Positions 26,540 through 34,624 of a stretch of 64,000 bases of DNA are shown one piece after another. Positions within the stretch are counted from its first letter, which is position 1. Every line of letters starts with the position of its first letter. Under the pieces are notes generated by a model. That model was not told where the DNA came from. It saw nothing but the letters and a program-made list of their open reading frames with translations, and did no database searches. Source of the stretch: Lachnospiraceae bacterium (lineage in GTDB: Bacteria > Bacillota > Clostridia > Lachnospirales > Lachnospiraceae); the NCBI GenBank assembly GCA_902381685.1, contig LR698958.1, positions 334,951 to 398,950 of the forward strand. The letters run 5' to 3'. A program made the translations under genes and the position numbers.

Positions 26540-27265
26540 TTATCTCCTATTTTCTTCTAGTATTAACTGTGGATTTCTGACAAATATCTCATTCGCATAT
26601 TCTACTCCCACTTTTTTCTCCACATATTTTTTGCATTCTTTCATATTTGGTCTTCTTTTCTGTAGACTGTGAGCATCACTTGCAATAAAATGGATTAGAT
26701 GTTCCTGCAGCACTTTTTTACAAAAATGTTTTTGAGAAAATCCCATCTTTCCAAGCACCGCCGACGTATTTATCTGCATATAGGCTCCCATCTGTATCAG
26801 TTCCTCGATATACTCTTTATGTTTATTCAGGCAGGCGTATCTCTCAATATGCGCTAATATAGGATTATATCCTTCCGATACCAGTTCATATACACTGTTG
26901 CGGATCTTCTGAAAATCATAATGGTAAGAAAATTCAACCAGTACAAATCTTGTTCCATTCATCTGAAAACTCGGATTCTTAAGAAGTGTTTCCATCAATG
27001 CCGTATCTGCATAGCATTCTCTTCCCAAATATAAGTTTACGTCAAATCCCTTTTTCTCTACATATTCCTGAAATTTATGAAACTTCCACTCAATCTCTTC
27101 CGCCGATGTCTCGAACATTCCTTTTCGATAGTGTGGAGTCAGAATAATATTTTTGACCCCGTCATTTTCCTGCATTTTAATCATTTTCAACGCTTCCACT
27201 ACCGTCTTTGCCCCGTCATCAACCATGGGAAGAATGTGGTTATGTATATCAGTCAATCCTCTCAT
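26540..27265 (-). CDS. cpsB: CpsB/CapC-type PHP tyrosine-protein phosphatase
   Basis: A 241-residue metal-dependent PHP-domain phosphatase. Metal ligands are visible in TDIHNHILPMVDDGA (residues 5-19), the LTPHYRKG segment, GRECYAD, PILAHIERY and FIASDAHS. It removes phosphate from the CpsD tyrosine cluster. The gene lies between cpsC and cpsD with gaps of 6 and 2 bases, the common order in Firmicutes capsule operons. Confidence 0.93.
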   Translation of the reverse strand: MRGLTDIHNHILPMVDDGAKTVVEALKMIKMQENDGVKNIILTPHYRKGMFETSAEEIEWKFHKFQEYVEKKGFDVNLYLGRECYADTALMETLLKNPSFQMNGTRFVLVEFSYHYDFQKIRNSVYELVSEGYNPILAHIERYACLNKHKEYIEELIQMGAYMQINTSAVLGKMGFSQKHFCKKVLQEHLIHFIASDAHSLQKRRPNMKECKKYVEKKVGVEYANEIFVRNPQLILEENRR

Positions 27266-27271
27266 ACTTTT

Positions 27272-27958
27272 TTATCTCTTTCTCTCAATCGGAACAGACG
27301 CCAATACGTTCAACTGTAAATACCGCTCAACATCGTCCTGATTTTTGATTCTGTCGTCCATAAGGAAAAGAAGAACAAGAATTCCCATCATCAGTACCGC
27401 TCCTAAAAGACCGCCTACTATCATGTTCTTGGTTGTGTTCGGTGTCACCGGATATTTTGGCTCTATCGCTTTTTCTACCGTACTTGGTTTATCTTTTCCC
27501 ATTACTTCCTGAATTCTCTCTGCCAATGTGTCTGACATTGCATTTGATAAAGATTTTGCCAGTTGAGGATCAGCGCTTGTCACTGTTGTTTTTAACATAC
27601 TTGTGTCTGTAGGGTTTTCAACGGAAATCATTCCTGCAACTTCTTCATATGTCATATCCAAATTTACTCTATTAATCGCATCTTCAATAACAGGTCGGCT
27701 CTTCGACAATGTAATAAAGTCTGAAGTCAACTGTCTGCTCAGGTTGATATTAATGGACTCTCCCCCTTGGGTTCCCAGCACATATATCATTGATGACGCC
27801 TGATACAACGGTGTTACGCATATTTTCGTATATCCAAATGCCGCGCATACTCCCACTGCCAGACTTAAAAGAATAAGCCACCATTTTCGCAATAACAGAT
27901 TCAATATTTCTATTAAATCAATCCCTGTTTCCTCGTTTTCCCATGTTCTTTCTTCCAT
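27272..27958 (-). CDS. cpsC: CpsC/CapA chain-length determinant (Wzz family)
   Basis: A 228-residue protein with two membrane helices (about 30-50 and 178-200) flanking an extracytoplasmic domain, the Wzz topology. The N-terminal IDLIEILNLLLRKWWLIL and the pre-TM2 region PKYPVTPNTTKNMIVGGLLG are typical. It is the membrane activator of the CpsD kinase and the first gene of the polysaccharide operon. GGAGG precedes the ATG. Upstream lies a terminator, and no clear promoter was found between that and the start. Confidence 0.92.
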   Translation of the reverse strand: MEERTWENEETGIDLIEILNLLLRKWWLILLSLAVGVCAAFGYTKICVTPLYQASSMIYVLGTQGGESININLSRQLTSDFITLSKSRPVIEDAINRVNLDMTYEEVAGMISVENPTDTSMLKTTVTSADPQLAKSLSNAMSDTLAERIQEVMGKDKPSTVEKAIEPKYPVTPNTTKNMIVGGLLGAVLMMGILVLLFLMDDRIKNQDDVERYLQLNVLASVPIERKR

Positions 27959-28037
27959 GTTTCCTCCTGTTGTCTGTCATCTGTTTGCTGTTTACTTTTA
28001 TCTTTCACTTCATGCAGGAAATTTCTCCCTGCCGACA

Positions 28038-28070
28038 TGAAAAACAGCATTGTTTTAAAAACAACGCTGT
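28038..28070 (-). terminator. Terminator between the wall-anchored protein gene and the EPS operon
   Basis: A 13-bp stem formed by 28058-28070 and 28044-28056 with one G-U wobble, followed on the minus strand by TTTTTC (28043-28038). It sits ~80 bases ahead of cpsC and could act as an attenuator if transcription comes from the LCP gene. Confidence 0.8.
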
Positions 28071-28092
28071 CCCACATAATCTGTCTTATTTT

Positions 28093-28695
28093 CTATTTGA
28101 ATGCCGTTCTCTTTCTAAACACAACAGCACCTGCCAATGCTGCGATTGCAGCAACTCCCGCAACTGCTACCCTAGGAGTTTCACTTGTCTTTGGCGATTC
28201 TGTGGAAGAAGCAGATGTATTCCTGTCTACTACAAATGCTACCGGTGACAAAGAATCAAATGTTGCTGTGATTGTACCTTTGCCCGCTTTTGACGGTTCT
28301 TCTGTCCATGCTCCATTCTCATAATGAAGAATTGCTACATTTGTTGACGCTAACACTCCCGGAACTTTGAAAGTAATCGTCACCGGGAATGACGGATTTC
28401 CTACTGCTCTTACTTCGCGGACATCAACAACTTCCATTCCGTCCACATAGTTATCTCCAATAATATCTTTTAATGTTTCTTTGCTTTGCAATAACTTTGC
28501 TGCTGTTTTTCCCTCTTTCGTAAGTTCTTCAATAACAATTTCCACGTTCTTGCCATCTTTATCTACTGCTTTTGTATATTCTGTCACAACGGCGTTCTTC
28601 TCAGGACTTGGAGTTGCAAATGCGGTAATTCCCATTGCAATACTTAAAGTACCTGCAAGTACCATGCCCAAAAATTTCTTTCCTAATTTCTGCAT
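28093..28695 (-). CDS. Small secreted protein with sortase-like C-terminal anchor
   Basis: A 200-residue exported protein of unknown function. The signal peptide covers about residues 1-28 (AGTLSIAMGITAFA). The mature part has a beta-rich domain with SFPVTITFKVPGV near the middle and SLSPVAFVVDRN before a Ser/Thr-rich linker. The C-terminus has SPKTSETP, a hydrophobic helix and the basic tail FRKRTAFK, the layout of a sortase substrate, but with SPKTS instead of the (S/L)PxTG consensus. It may instead be a simple membrane-anchored protein. It lies 49 bases downstream of the LCP gene and is followed by a terminator. Confidence 0.8.
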   Translation of the reverse strand: MQKLGKKFLGMVLAGTLSIAMGITAFATPSPEKNAVVTEYTKAVDKDGKNVEIVIEELTKEGKTAAKLLQSKETLKDIIGDNYVDGMEVVDVREVRAVGNPSFPVTITFKVPGVLASTNVAILHYENGAWTEEPSKAGKGTITATFDSLSPVAFVVDRNTSASSTESPKTSETPRVAVAGVAAIAALAGAVVFRKRTAFK

Positions 28696-28744
28696 TTTTA
28701 TTCCCTCCTATTTTCTCTCTATTTTTACATTTTTCGACGTTATA

Positions 28745-29719
28745 TCATCTTTGTTCACGTTTGTAAAACGTTTTTACAACTTTTTCCTGCAATTTTTCGT
28801 TATCGACAACGAACTCATCATACTTTTCACCCTGTCGGACCGTCCCCGGAACTTTATCCACCTCGCCTTCCAGCTTATAATTAATCATTTTTTTCAGTTC
28901 TCCTTCAGAAATATCCGTTACCATATACGGCTCCATTTTCTTATATAACTGAACAACATCTTTCGTCTCCTGCATTTCCTCCTGCAGTTGCTGCACAAGC
29001 GCTTCTATAAACAGGCTCTGCCTTTCCATACGTTCATTGTTGCTTCCCGACACATTTGTATCCCTGTAGCGGACATACTGCTGTGCCATTTCTCCGTTGA
29101 GCGTAACGGTCTCCCCTTTCTTAAATGCAGGATTAATGTGCGTATAGTCTTCAGCCATCGTAATTTTCACTCCGCCCAATTCATCGGTAATCTTTGAAAA
29201 TCCTTCCATGGTTAATGCCACATAAGCGTTAATCGGAATCTGATACAGAAGGTTCGACACTGCCTCTCTTGTCAGAACGCAGCTTCTCCTTCCTCCGTCC
29301 CCGTAAGCATACTGCAGCGCAATCTGTGCTCTTTCCGTCGAAAGCGGATTCCCATTCATGTCATACGTTTTGATGTCCGTCATTGTGTCCCTGGAAATGG
29401 AAAGCGCTTTTGTCGTTTTCTTTTCCGTATCCATTGCAAAGAGAACTAAACTGTCCGTCTGACCGCCGTCACCCACTTTGCGCTCCTCTATTTCATTCTC
29501 CTCGTCAATTCCCATAAAAAGAACCGTCCGCAAATCGTAATTGTATTTATATTTTTCCCCTTTATAAGTAATATAATTTCTTTCCTGATTGCCGCTCGTG
29601 TATTCGTCATAGTCTGCTTCCTTTTTCTTCTCCTGCTGCATGCGGTATGCCAGCACCACTGTCACCGCCACGAGCAGGACAGTAACAATTCCTAAAATAA
29701 TATACTTTCGTTTCTTCAC
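28745..29719 (-). CDS. LytR-CpsA-Psr (LCP) family glycopolymer ligase
   Basis: A 324-residue LCP protein with one N-terminal membrane helix and an extracytoplasmic LCP domain: TVLFMGIDEENE, QTDSLVLFAMD, ALSISRDTM and LGGVKITMAED, with the later R-x-R region YVRYRDTNVSGSNNERMERQ. These enzymes transfer glycopolymers from lipid carrier to peptidoglycan. I chose GTG at 29719 because AGGAG lies 7 bases upstream. An ATG at 29788 would extend the protein across the terminator of the preceding gene. Its location ahead of the EPS operon suggests it anchors that polymer. Confidence 0.9.
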   Translation of the reverse strand: MKKRKYIILGIVTVLLVAVTVVLAYRMQQEKKKEADYDEYTSGNQERNYITYKGEKYKYNYDLRTVLFMGIDEENEIEERKVGDGGQTDSLVLFAMDTEKKTTKALSISRDTMTDIKTYDMNGNPLSTERAQIALQYAYGDGGRRSCVLTREAVSNLLYQIPINAYVALTMEGFSKITDELGGVKITMAEDYTHINPAFKKGETVTLNGEMAQQYVRYRDTNVSGSNNERMERQSLFIEALVQQLQEEMQETKDVVQLYKKMEPYMVTDISEGELKKMINYKLEGEVDKVPGTVRQGEKYDEFVVDNEKLQEKVVKTFYKREQR

Positions 29720-29744
29720 TTTTTCGCTCCTGTTTCTTCTGATA

Positions 29745-29780
29745 CGAGAAAAGCCAATACGTAAACGGTATCGGCTTTTC
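29745..29780 (-). terminator. Terminator after the Na/Pi cotransporter gene
   Basis: A 12-bp stem formed by 29768-29779 and 29749-29760 (one G-U wobble on the minus strand), 7-base loop, then a short T/C-rich tail. It lies 12 bases after the cotransporter stop and ahead of the GTG start of the LCP gene. Confidence 0.6.
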
Positions 29781-29791
29781 CTATTCATCTT

Positions 29792-31426
29792 TTATCTTTC
29801 CATTAATTCTTCCGCGATATTTCTTGCATGATCCGAAATTCTTTCCAGACAGACAAGCGCATCTAAAAAGACAATTCCTGCTTCCGCATTACATTGGTTA
29901 TTTGCTAATCGCTTAATATGTTTTGTACGAAGCATCAGTTCAAGTTGATCTGCCTGCGTTTCCTTCTCAATTACTCTCAACGCTTTATCCTGGCTCTCCT
30001 CCTCGAACGCTTCAAGAGCATATTTATAACTCTTTGCACAGACATCTAACATTTCTTTAATTCCGTCTGTGCCCATATCTGAAAATTTCAGTTTCTTTTC
30101 CCGGAGTGTTTCCGCAAACTCTGATATGTTTTCACAGTAGTCACTGATTCTTTCCATATCAGATACAATCTGTAATAAATGCGCCACTTCCTGATGTTCC
30201 TTCTCGCTTACCTGAAGAGAAGAAATCTTAATCGCATATGTGGTGATTCCCGCACTCAATTTATCGACTACACTCTCTTCTTCCTTCAGCGCTTTAATAT
30301 CATCGCTGCTCAATGTGAACAACACCGTTTTCGCTTTCTCCAAAGAGTCCATAACGATGTGTCCCATACGTGCAATTTCCGTAATTGTAGACTGTAGGGC
30401 GATGCTTGGTGTCTCTAACATTCTGTCGTCAAGAAGAACTGCTGAATCTTCCTGCTCACTTTCGTCCACACGTCCGATTTTCTTAGCCAGTTTAATGATT
30501 AAGTCTGATACTGGGAACAATAGGATTGTTGTTCCGATGTTGAAGATCGTGTGTACCGTACTAATCTGTGTCTGTGTAATCATTCCCGTTCCCATCGCCG
30601 GATTGATCACCGTGAAGAAGACAATGGCTATAACACTGAATAAGATTGTTCCGATAATGTTAAACAGTAAGTGCATAAGCGCTGCTGTCTTCGCATTTTT
30701 CTTAGCACCCACACTTGATAACATGGCAGTTACACAAGTACCGATGTTCTGTCCCATGATAATGTAGATTGCCGCGCTCATCGGAACAAGTCCCGCTGCC
30801 GCCAGACTCTGCAAAATTCCCACTGAAGCAGATGAACTTTGAATAATCGCCGTCACCGCTGTTCCCGCAAGAATTCCCAAAATAGGATTACGTCCCAGTG
30901 TAATGAAAACTTCGCGGAATGCCGGAGATTCTTTCAACGGTGAAACCGCTGATGACATTGTTGAAATGCCGACAAACAAAATACCAAATCCAATAATGAT
31001 ACTTGCAACTTCCTTAGACGAATGTCTCTTGCCTGTCAGCATAATGATTACACCGATGATAATGGCAATCGGGGCAAGCGTCGTAGGACTTAGCGCTTTC
31101 GCCCACTCCACACTGGAAACAAGCCAGCCTGTTACCGTCGTACCGATATTCGCACCCATGATAACTCCCATGGCCTGTCCTAAATTCATAATTCCTGCAT
31201 TTACAAATCCGACAACCATAACCGTAGTTGCCGATGAACTTTGGATAACCGCCGTGATCAATGCTCCAAGCAATACTCCAAAAAATTTGTTCTTCGTTAG
31301 TACCTCTAACAATGATTTCATTTTATTTCCGGCTGCGTTCTCAAGTCCCTGAGCCATAATCTGCATACCGTAAATAAACATTCCCAATCCGCCTGCGAAA
31401 GGGATAATAATGTCTGCGTAACTCAT
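29792..31426 (-). CDS. Na/Pi cotransporter family protein with C-terminal PhoU-like domain
   Basis: A 544-residue protein. The N-terminal ~310 residues hold the two inverted Na/Pi repeats, with duplicated QSSSAT-type motifs (AVIQSSSATTVMVVGF and AIIQSSSASVGILQS) that form the binding site. The C-terminal ~190 residues (from ~345) are helical and PhoU-like, including QIVSDMERISDYCENISEF and LVCLERISDHARNIAEEL. Sodium-driven phosphate uptake is the likely role, with the PhoU-like part as a regulator. It is a low-affinity counterpart to the Pst system in this window. Confidence 0.92.
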   Translation of the reverse strand: MSYADIIIPFAGGLGMFIYGMQIMAQGLENAAGNKMKSLLEVLTKNKFFGVLLGALITAVIQSSSATTVMVVGFVNAGIMNLGQAMGVIMGANIGTTVTGWLVSSVEWAKALSPTTLAPIAIIIGVIIMLTGKRHSSKEVASIIIGFGILFVGISTMSSAVSPLKESPAFREVFITLGRNPILGILAGTAVTAIIQSSSASVGILQSLAAAGLVPMSAAIYIIMGQNIGTCVTAMLSSVGAKKNAKTAALMHLLFNIIGTILFSVIAIVFFTVINPAMGTGMITQTQISTVHTIFNIGTTILLFPVSDLIIKLAKKIGRVDESEQEDSAVLLDDRMLETPSIALQSTITEIARMGHIVMDSLEKAKTVLFTLSSDDIKALKEEESVVDKLSAGITTYAIKISSLQVSEKEHQEVAHLLQIVSDMERISDYCENISEFAETLREKKLKFSDMGTDGIKEMLDVCAKSYKYALEAFEEESQDKALRVIEKETQADQLELMLRTKHIKRLANNQCNAEAGIVFLDALVCLERISDHARNIAEELMER

Positions 31427-31513
31427 TGATTTCCTCCTCGAAAAGTCAACTTTTAACTTTTACCTTTTTCTTACGTCCTTTTTACCATACCATTATCTTT
31501 CAGCAAAAACAAC

Positions 31514-31870
31514 TTATTTTTTCATTTTAGGCTCAAAAATCAACGATGCGCCGTATCCGAAAATCAGCGCAGAGGACGTTCCCACCGCCGCCGCTTTCAG
31601 TCCTCCCATGAAAGTTCCTATAAATCCATACTGCTGAATTGCCTCTTTTACTCCTTTCCACAGAGCGTTTCCAAATCCCAAAAGCGGGACGCTTGCCCCC
31701 GCTCCCGCATAGTTTTGAAAAGGTTCATATAAATTCAAAAATCCCAATACGGTTCCCGAACAGACGAGAAGAACCATAACTCTTCCCGGCATAAGTTTTG
31801 TCCTGTCCAACAAAATCTGCACAATCGCACAGACAAGCCCGCCAACCCAAAACGCATTTATATAGTCCAT
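31514..31870 (-). CDS. spoVAE: Stage V sporulation protein AE
   Basis: A 118-residue membrane protein of the SpoVA dipicolinic-acid channel. The start at 31870 follows AAGGAGG at 8 bases; an upstream in-frame ATG lies in spoVAD. It has about three hydrophobic helices and the family-like GAGASVPLLGFGNALWKGV, shared in part with SpoVAC (GGAGALVPITGFANSVA). It is the last gene of the spoVA cluster. Confidence 0.93.
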   Translation of the reverse strand: MDYINAFWVGGLVCAIVQILLDRTKLMPGRVMVLLVCSGTVLGFLNLYEPFQNYAGAGASVPLLGFGNALWKGVKEAIQQYGFIGTFMGGLKAAAVGTSSALIFGYGASLIFEPKMKK

Positions 31871-31883
31871 TTTTTCTTCCTCC

Positions 31884-32888
31884 TTAACAATGCTCCAATA
31901 CAATACCGTGGGCTATTCCCGGAACACTTTCTCCCTCATTGTAACTTACGGTGGACATCAAAGCCCCTGTCGGCACAAAGAGCACTCTTCTCCACTCCCC
32001 GCTCTCCAGTTTCGGCAGAATATAGGCCGATAATGTCGTAGCCGCACAGCCGCAGCCGCTCCCCCCCGCATGAGTATCCTGTGTTTTCTGATCGAAAATA
32101 GTCATTCCGCAGTCCATGTGATTGCTCCTTATATCTCTCCCCTGTTTTCCGACCAAATCAAAAAGAATGCTCTGTCCGATATATCCGAGATCCCCGGTAA
32201 TAATCCTGTCATAATCCGTCTCCCTGCGGCTAAAGTCTTCCAGATTCCTCACAATCGTATCGCAGGCAGCCGGAGCCATACACGCTCCCATGTTCTGTGA
32301 ATCTTTCAGCCCGTAATCCACAATTTTTCCTACCGTCACACCGGTTATCCGCACATGACTTTTTCTTGTCCCGACAAGAAACGCCCCGCTTCCGGTTACT
32401 GTCCAATGTGCCGACAAAGGTCTCTGTGTGGCGTATCCAAGCGGAAATCGGAATTCTTTTTCCGCACTTCCAAAATGACTTGAAGTAACCGCAAGCATCA
32501 AATCTCCGTACCCGCCTGCCACAGCCATGGACGCCAGCGCCAACGCCTCACCCGATGTCGAGCACGCCCCATATAAACCGAACATCGGAATCTTAAGTTC
32601 CTCTGTTCCCATACTGGTCGCCACACCCTGACGCAACAAATCTCCCCCGTATAAATATCTCACCTCTTTCGGTGTTACTCCTGCTTTTCTAAGTGCAAGA
32701 AGACACGCCTCTTTTTGCATCGTACTCTCCGCCAGTTCCCACGTTTCCTCACCAAATAAATCATCTTCCCCAACCATGTCAAACCGTTTTCCAAGCGGCC
32801 CTTCTCCTTCTTTTTTCCCTACGATTGAACCGCTGCTGATTATATACGGCGCCGTTTCAAACTGAATACTCTGACTTCCTTTTATCAT
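31884..32888 (-). CDS. spoVAD: Stage V sporulation protein AD
   Basis: A 334-residue soluble thiolase-fold protein that binds dipicolinic acid on the spore inner membrane. Recognisable segments are PYIISSGSIVGKKEGEGPLG, LFGEETWELAES, GLYGACSTSGEALALASMAV and HAGGSGCGCAA. It lies between spoVAC and spoVAE, the invariant order in spore formers. Length matches the family. Confidence 0.96.
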   Translation of the reverse strand: MIKGSQSIQFETAPYIISSGSIVGKKEGEGPLGKRFDMVGEDDLFGEETWELAESTMQKEACLLALRKAGVTPKEVRYLYGGDLLRQGVATSMGTEELKIPMFGLYGACSTSGEALALASMAVAGGYGDLMLAVTSSHFGSAEKEFRFPLGYATQRPLSAHWTVTGSGAFLVGTRKSHVRITGVTVGKIVDYGLKDSQNMGACMAPAACDTIVRNLEDFSRRETDYDRIITGDLGYIGQSILFDLVGKQGRDIRSNHMDCGMTIFDQKTQDTHAGGSGCGCAATTLSAYILPKLESGEWRRVLFVPTGALMSTVSYNEGESVPGIAHGIVLEHC

Positions 32889-32889
32889 T

Positions 32890-33351
32890 TTATAGTGTCA
32901 CCCCCGATTTGATTAACAGATAATACACAACGCCCAACACCCACGATGTCACAACACCGTACAAAATAACAGGACCTGCAATCGTAAAAATTTTGCAGCC
33001 TATACCGAAAACCTGTCCCTCTTTCTTATATTCTATGGCAGGCGCTGCCACTGAATTGGCAAATCCCGTGATGGGAACAAGCGCTCCGGCACCACCCCAT
33101 TTTGCAATTTTGTAATAGACATTTAATCCTGTTAAAAGTACACTCAGAAATACGAGAACAACAGATGTCCACGCTCCGCTTATTTCTTTTGAAAGTCCCT
33201 GACTGCTGCAGTAATTTAAAATCACCTGACCGAGAACACAGATTCCCCCGCCCGTCACAAATGCTTTTGCCATATTCAGCCACACGTTATGCACAGGTGT
33301 TTTTTCCTTGACATATTGTTCATACGCCTTTTCTTTTTTCTCTTTTTCCAT
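32890..33351 (-). CDS. spoVAC: Stage V sporulation protein AC
   Basis: A 153-residue membrane protein with about four helices and the GWGGAGALVPITGFANSVAA-like signature (here KWGGAGALVPITGFANS). In Bacillus SpoVAC acts as a mechanosensitive channel for dipicolinic acid release. The soluble N-terminal stretch EKEKKEKAYEQYVKEKTP is typical. It is directly followed by spoVAD. Confidence 0.95.
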   Translation of the reverse strand: MEKEKKEKAYEQYVKEKTPVHNVWLNMAKAFVTGGGICVLGQVILNYCSSQGLSKEISGAWTSVVLVFLSVLLTGLNVYYKIAKWGGAGALVPITGFANSVAAPAIEYKKEGQVFGIGCKIFTIAGPVILYGVVTSWVLGVVYYLLIKSGVTL

Positions 33352-33365
33352 AATTTTTTTCCTTT

Positions 33366-33782
33366 CTACCAGCCCTTAAAAAAGAACAGACACGCCCCGA
33401 TTCCTTTTCCAAGCGCTATACTTAATATGATATAGGGTATTCCCCTTAAAACTTTTACCCTTCTGATAAAAATGGGGAATACATTCAGGATTTCAGCCAG
33501 CGCCATAGACCAGCAGCCGACAAATATCCCCGCAAATATTCCAAACAGCATTAAAATCACGGTACCGACCGGAACGGGAATCTGATAGATAAATAAAATG
33601 TTTCCAAGTATCCCTCCGAGTGCAACACTTGTCTCATATAAAAGAATGTGATTTCCCGTGTGCGTCCTGTCGGCAAAATCCGATATGACACCCAAACTGA
33701 CAACAAAGGAAAACAATCCGCCCGCTACCGTCACCCCTGCGCTAAGCCCGATGAGTGCCAGCAGAAGTTGTTTTACCCACAT
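33366..33782 (-). CDS. spoVAB: Stage V sporulation protein AB
   Basis: A 138-residue membrane protein with four or five helices and the SpoVAB pattern LIGLSAGVTVAGGLFSFV near the N-terminus and GCWSMALAEILNVFPIFIRR in the middle. SpoVAA and SpoVAB are present in Bacillus but often missing in classical Clostridium species, so this cluster is of the fuller type. It overlaps spoVAA by 41 bases. Confidence 0.9.
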   Translation of the reverse strand: MWVKQLLLALIGLSAGVTVAGGLFSFVVSLGVISDFADRTHTGNHILLYETSVALGGILGNILFIYQIPVPVGTVILMLFGIFAGIFVGCWSMALAEILNVFPIFIRRVKVLRGIPYIILSIALGKGIGACLFFFKGW

Positions 33783-34407
33783 CTAGTTCTTTCTCCTTTC
33801 GTGAATAGTTTTCAATCAGTGTTGTCTGTATATCATTTTCATACAGCCGCATTTCCACTTCCATCGGTGTCGGGTCCACACTGAATTTTTTTCCTCCGAA
33901 ATGATTAAAGAAAATCAGTATGCCCACAATCAATCCCACACAGTACATCAGTTCCAGCACGGTAAACCCGCTGCTTTGTTTTCCCATAAGTAATGTATAA
34001 ATCTGCCCGAACAATTTCGTTGTCTCCACATCATTATTAAATGCCATGATGGAAAATGCCGCCCCGACAAATGTAATCGCCGTAACTACCGCCACCTTTG
34101 TCCAGTGTATAAATTTATTCGGTGTTTTCTGGTCTTCACAGGTAATGATAATGTCTTCTTTTCCCAAATTTTCAATGTCCACATTTGGATACTGTCTGTG
34201 TATACATTCAATAATCTTTAGTACAGACACAACATATCTGTGCTTTCCGTTATTCTGTACCTTTAGCAGTTTTAACGCTTTTATTTTGGGTATCATTTCC
34301 AAATTGGCACATTCTATGGACAGAATATCTCCAAGCGTAACTTCGCTTTTTGTCACTTCCACATTTTGTTCCCCTTTTATATATACGGTATCTTTCGTCA
34401 CTGCCAT
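33742..34407 (-). CDS. spoVAA: Stage V sporulation protein AA
   Basis: A 221-residue protein. A soluble N-terminal domain (about 1-110, TVYIKGEQNVEVTKSEVTLG) is followed by two membrane helices (about 115-135 and 155-175) and a charged C-terminal tail containing FFNHFGGKKFSVDPTPMEVE. Those features match SpoVAA. It overlaps the small upstream membrane ORF by 10 bases and spoVAB by 41. Confidence 0.9.
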   Translation of the reverse strand: MAVTKDTVYIKGEQNVEVTKSEVTLGDILSIECANLEMIPKIKALKLLKVQNNGKHRYVVSVLKIIECIHRQYPNVDIENLGKEDIIITCEDQKTPNKFIHWTKVAVVTAITFVGAAFSIMAFNNDVETTKLFGQIYTLLMGKQSSGFTVLELMYCVGLIVGILIFFNHFGGKKFSVDPTPMEVEMRLYENDIQTTLIENYSRKEKELDVGKTTSAGTHRA

Positions 34408-34553
34408 AAATAATTCACCCCTGTAATGAGAACCCCTGCGTCTGTACTTTCAGCATGACGCACATCAGAGAAGTAGTAGACAAGACCTACTGCCACCGCA
34501 ATCAGAACAACACAAAATAAGCATACCCGCACTTTTTTTCTTTGTTTTTCCAT
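34398..34553 (-). CDS. 51-residue single-pass membrane protein at the head of the spoVA operon
   Basis: A short frame starting ATG at 34553, with GAGGTG 7 bases upstream, and stopping at 34398 inside the start of spoVAA. The protein has a basic start (MEKQRKKVRV), one hydrophobic helix (about residues 11-28) and a short polar tail. It lies about 20 bases downstream of a sigma-G-type promoter and is translationally coupled to spoVAA, so it is likely to be made in the forespore. I do not recognise a family. Confidence 0.7.
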   Translation of the reverse strand: MEKQRKKVRVCLFCVVLIAVAVGLVYYFSDVRHAESTDAGVLITGVNYLWQ

Positions 34554-34580
34554 ACATTTGCACCTCACCTTTCCAGATGT

Positions 34581-34609
34581 TAGTATGGCTTTTTTGAAAA
34601 AAATTATAC
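34581..34609 (-). promoter_or_regulatory. Sigma-G-type promoter of the spoVA operon
   Basis: On the minus strand GTATA (34609-34605) is followed after 17 bases by CATACTA (34587-34581). This fits the Bacillus sigma-G consensus (GHATR, ~18 bases, CATWHTA). It lies between sigF and the spoVA genes, where Bacillus also has its sigma-G promoter. Confidence 0.75.
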
Positions 34610-34624
34610 ACGGGTATGCTTTCG

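Noticed and set aside
30240..30767. A 175-codon plus-strand frame antisense to the Na/Pi transporter gene
   Set aside because: It mirrors the coding periodicity of the real gene and lacks start signals.
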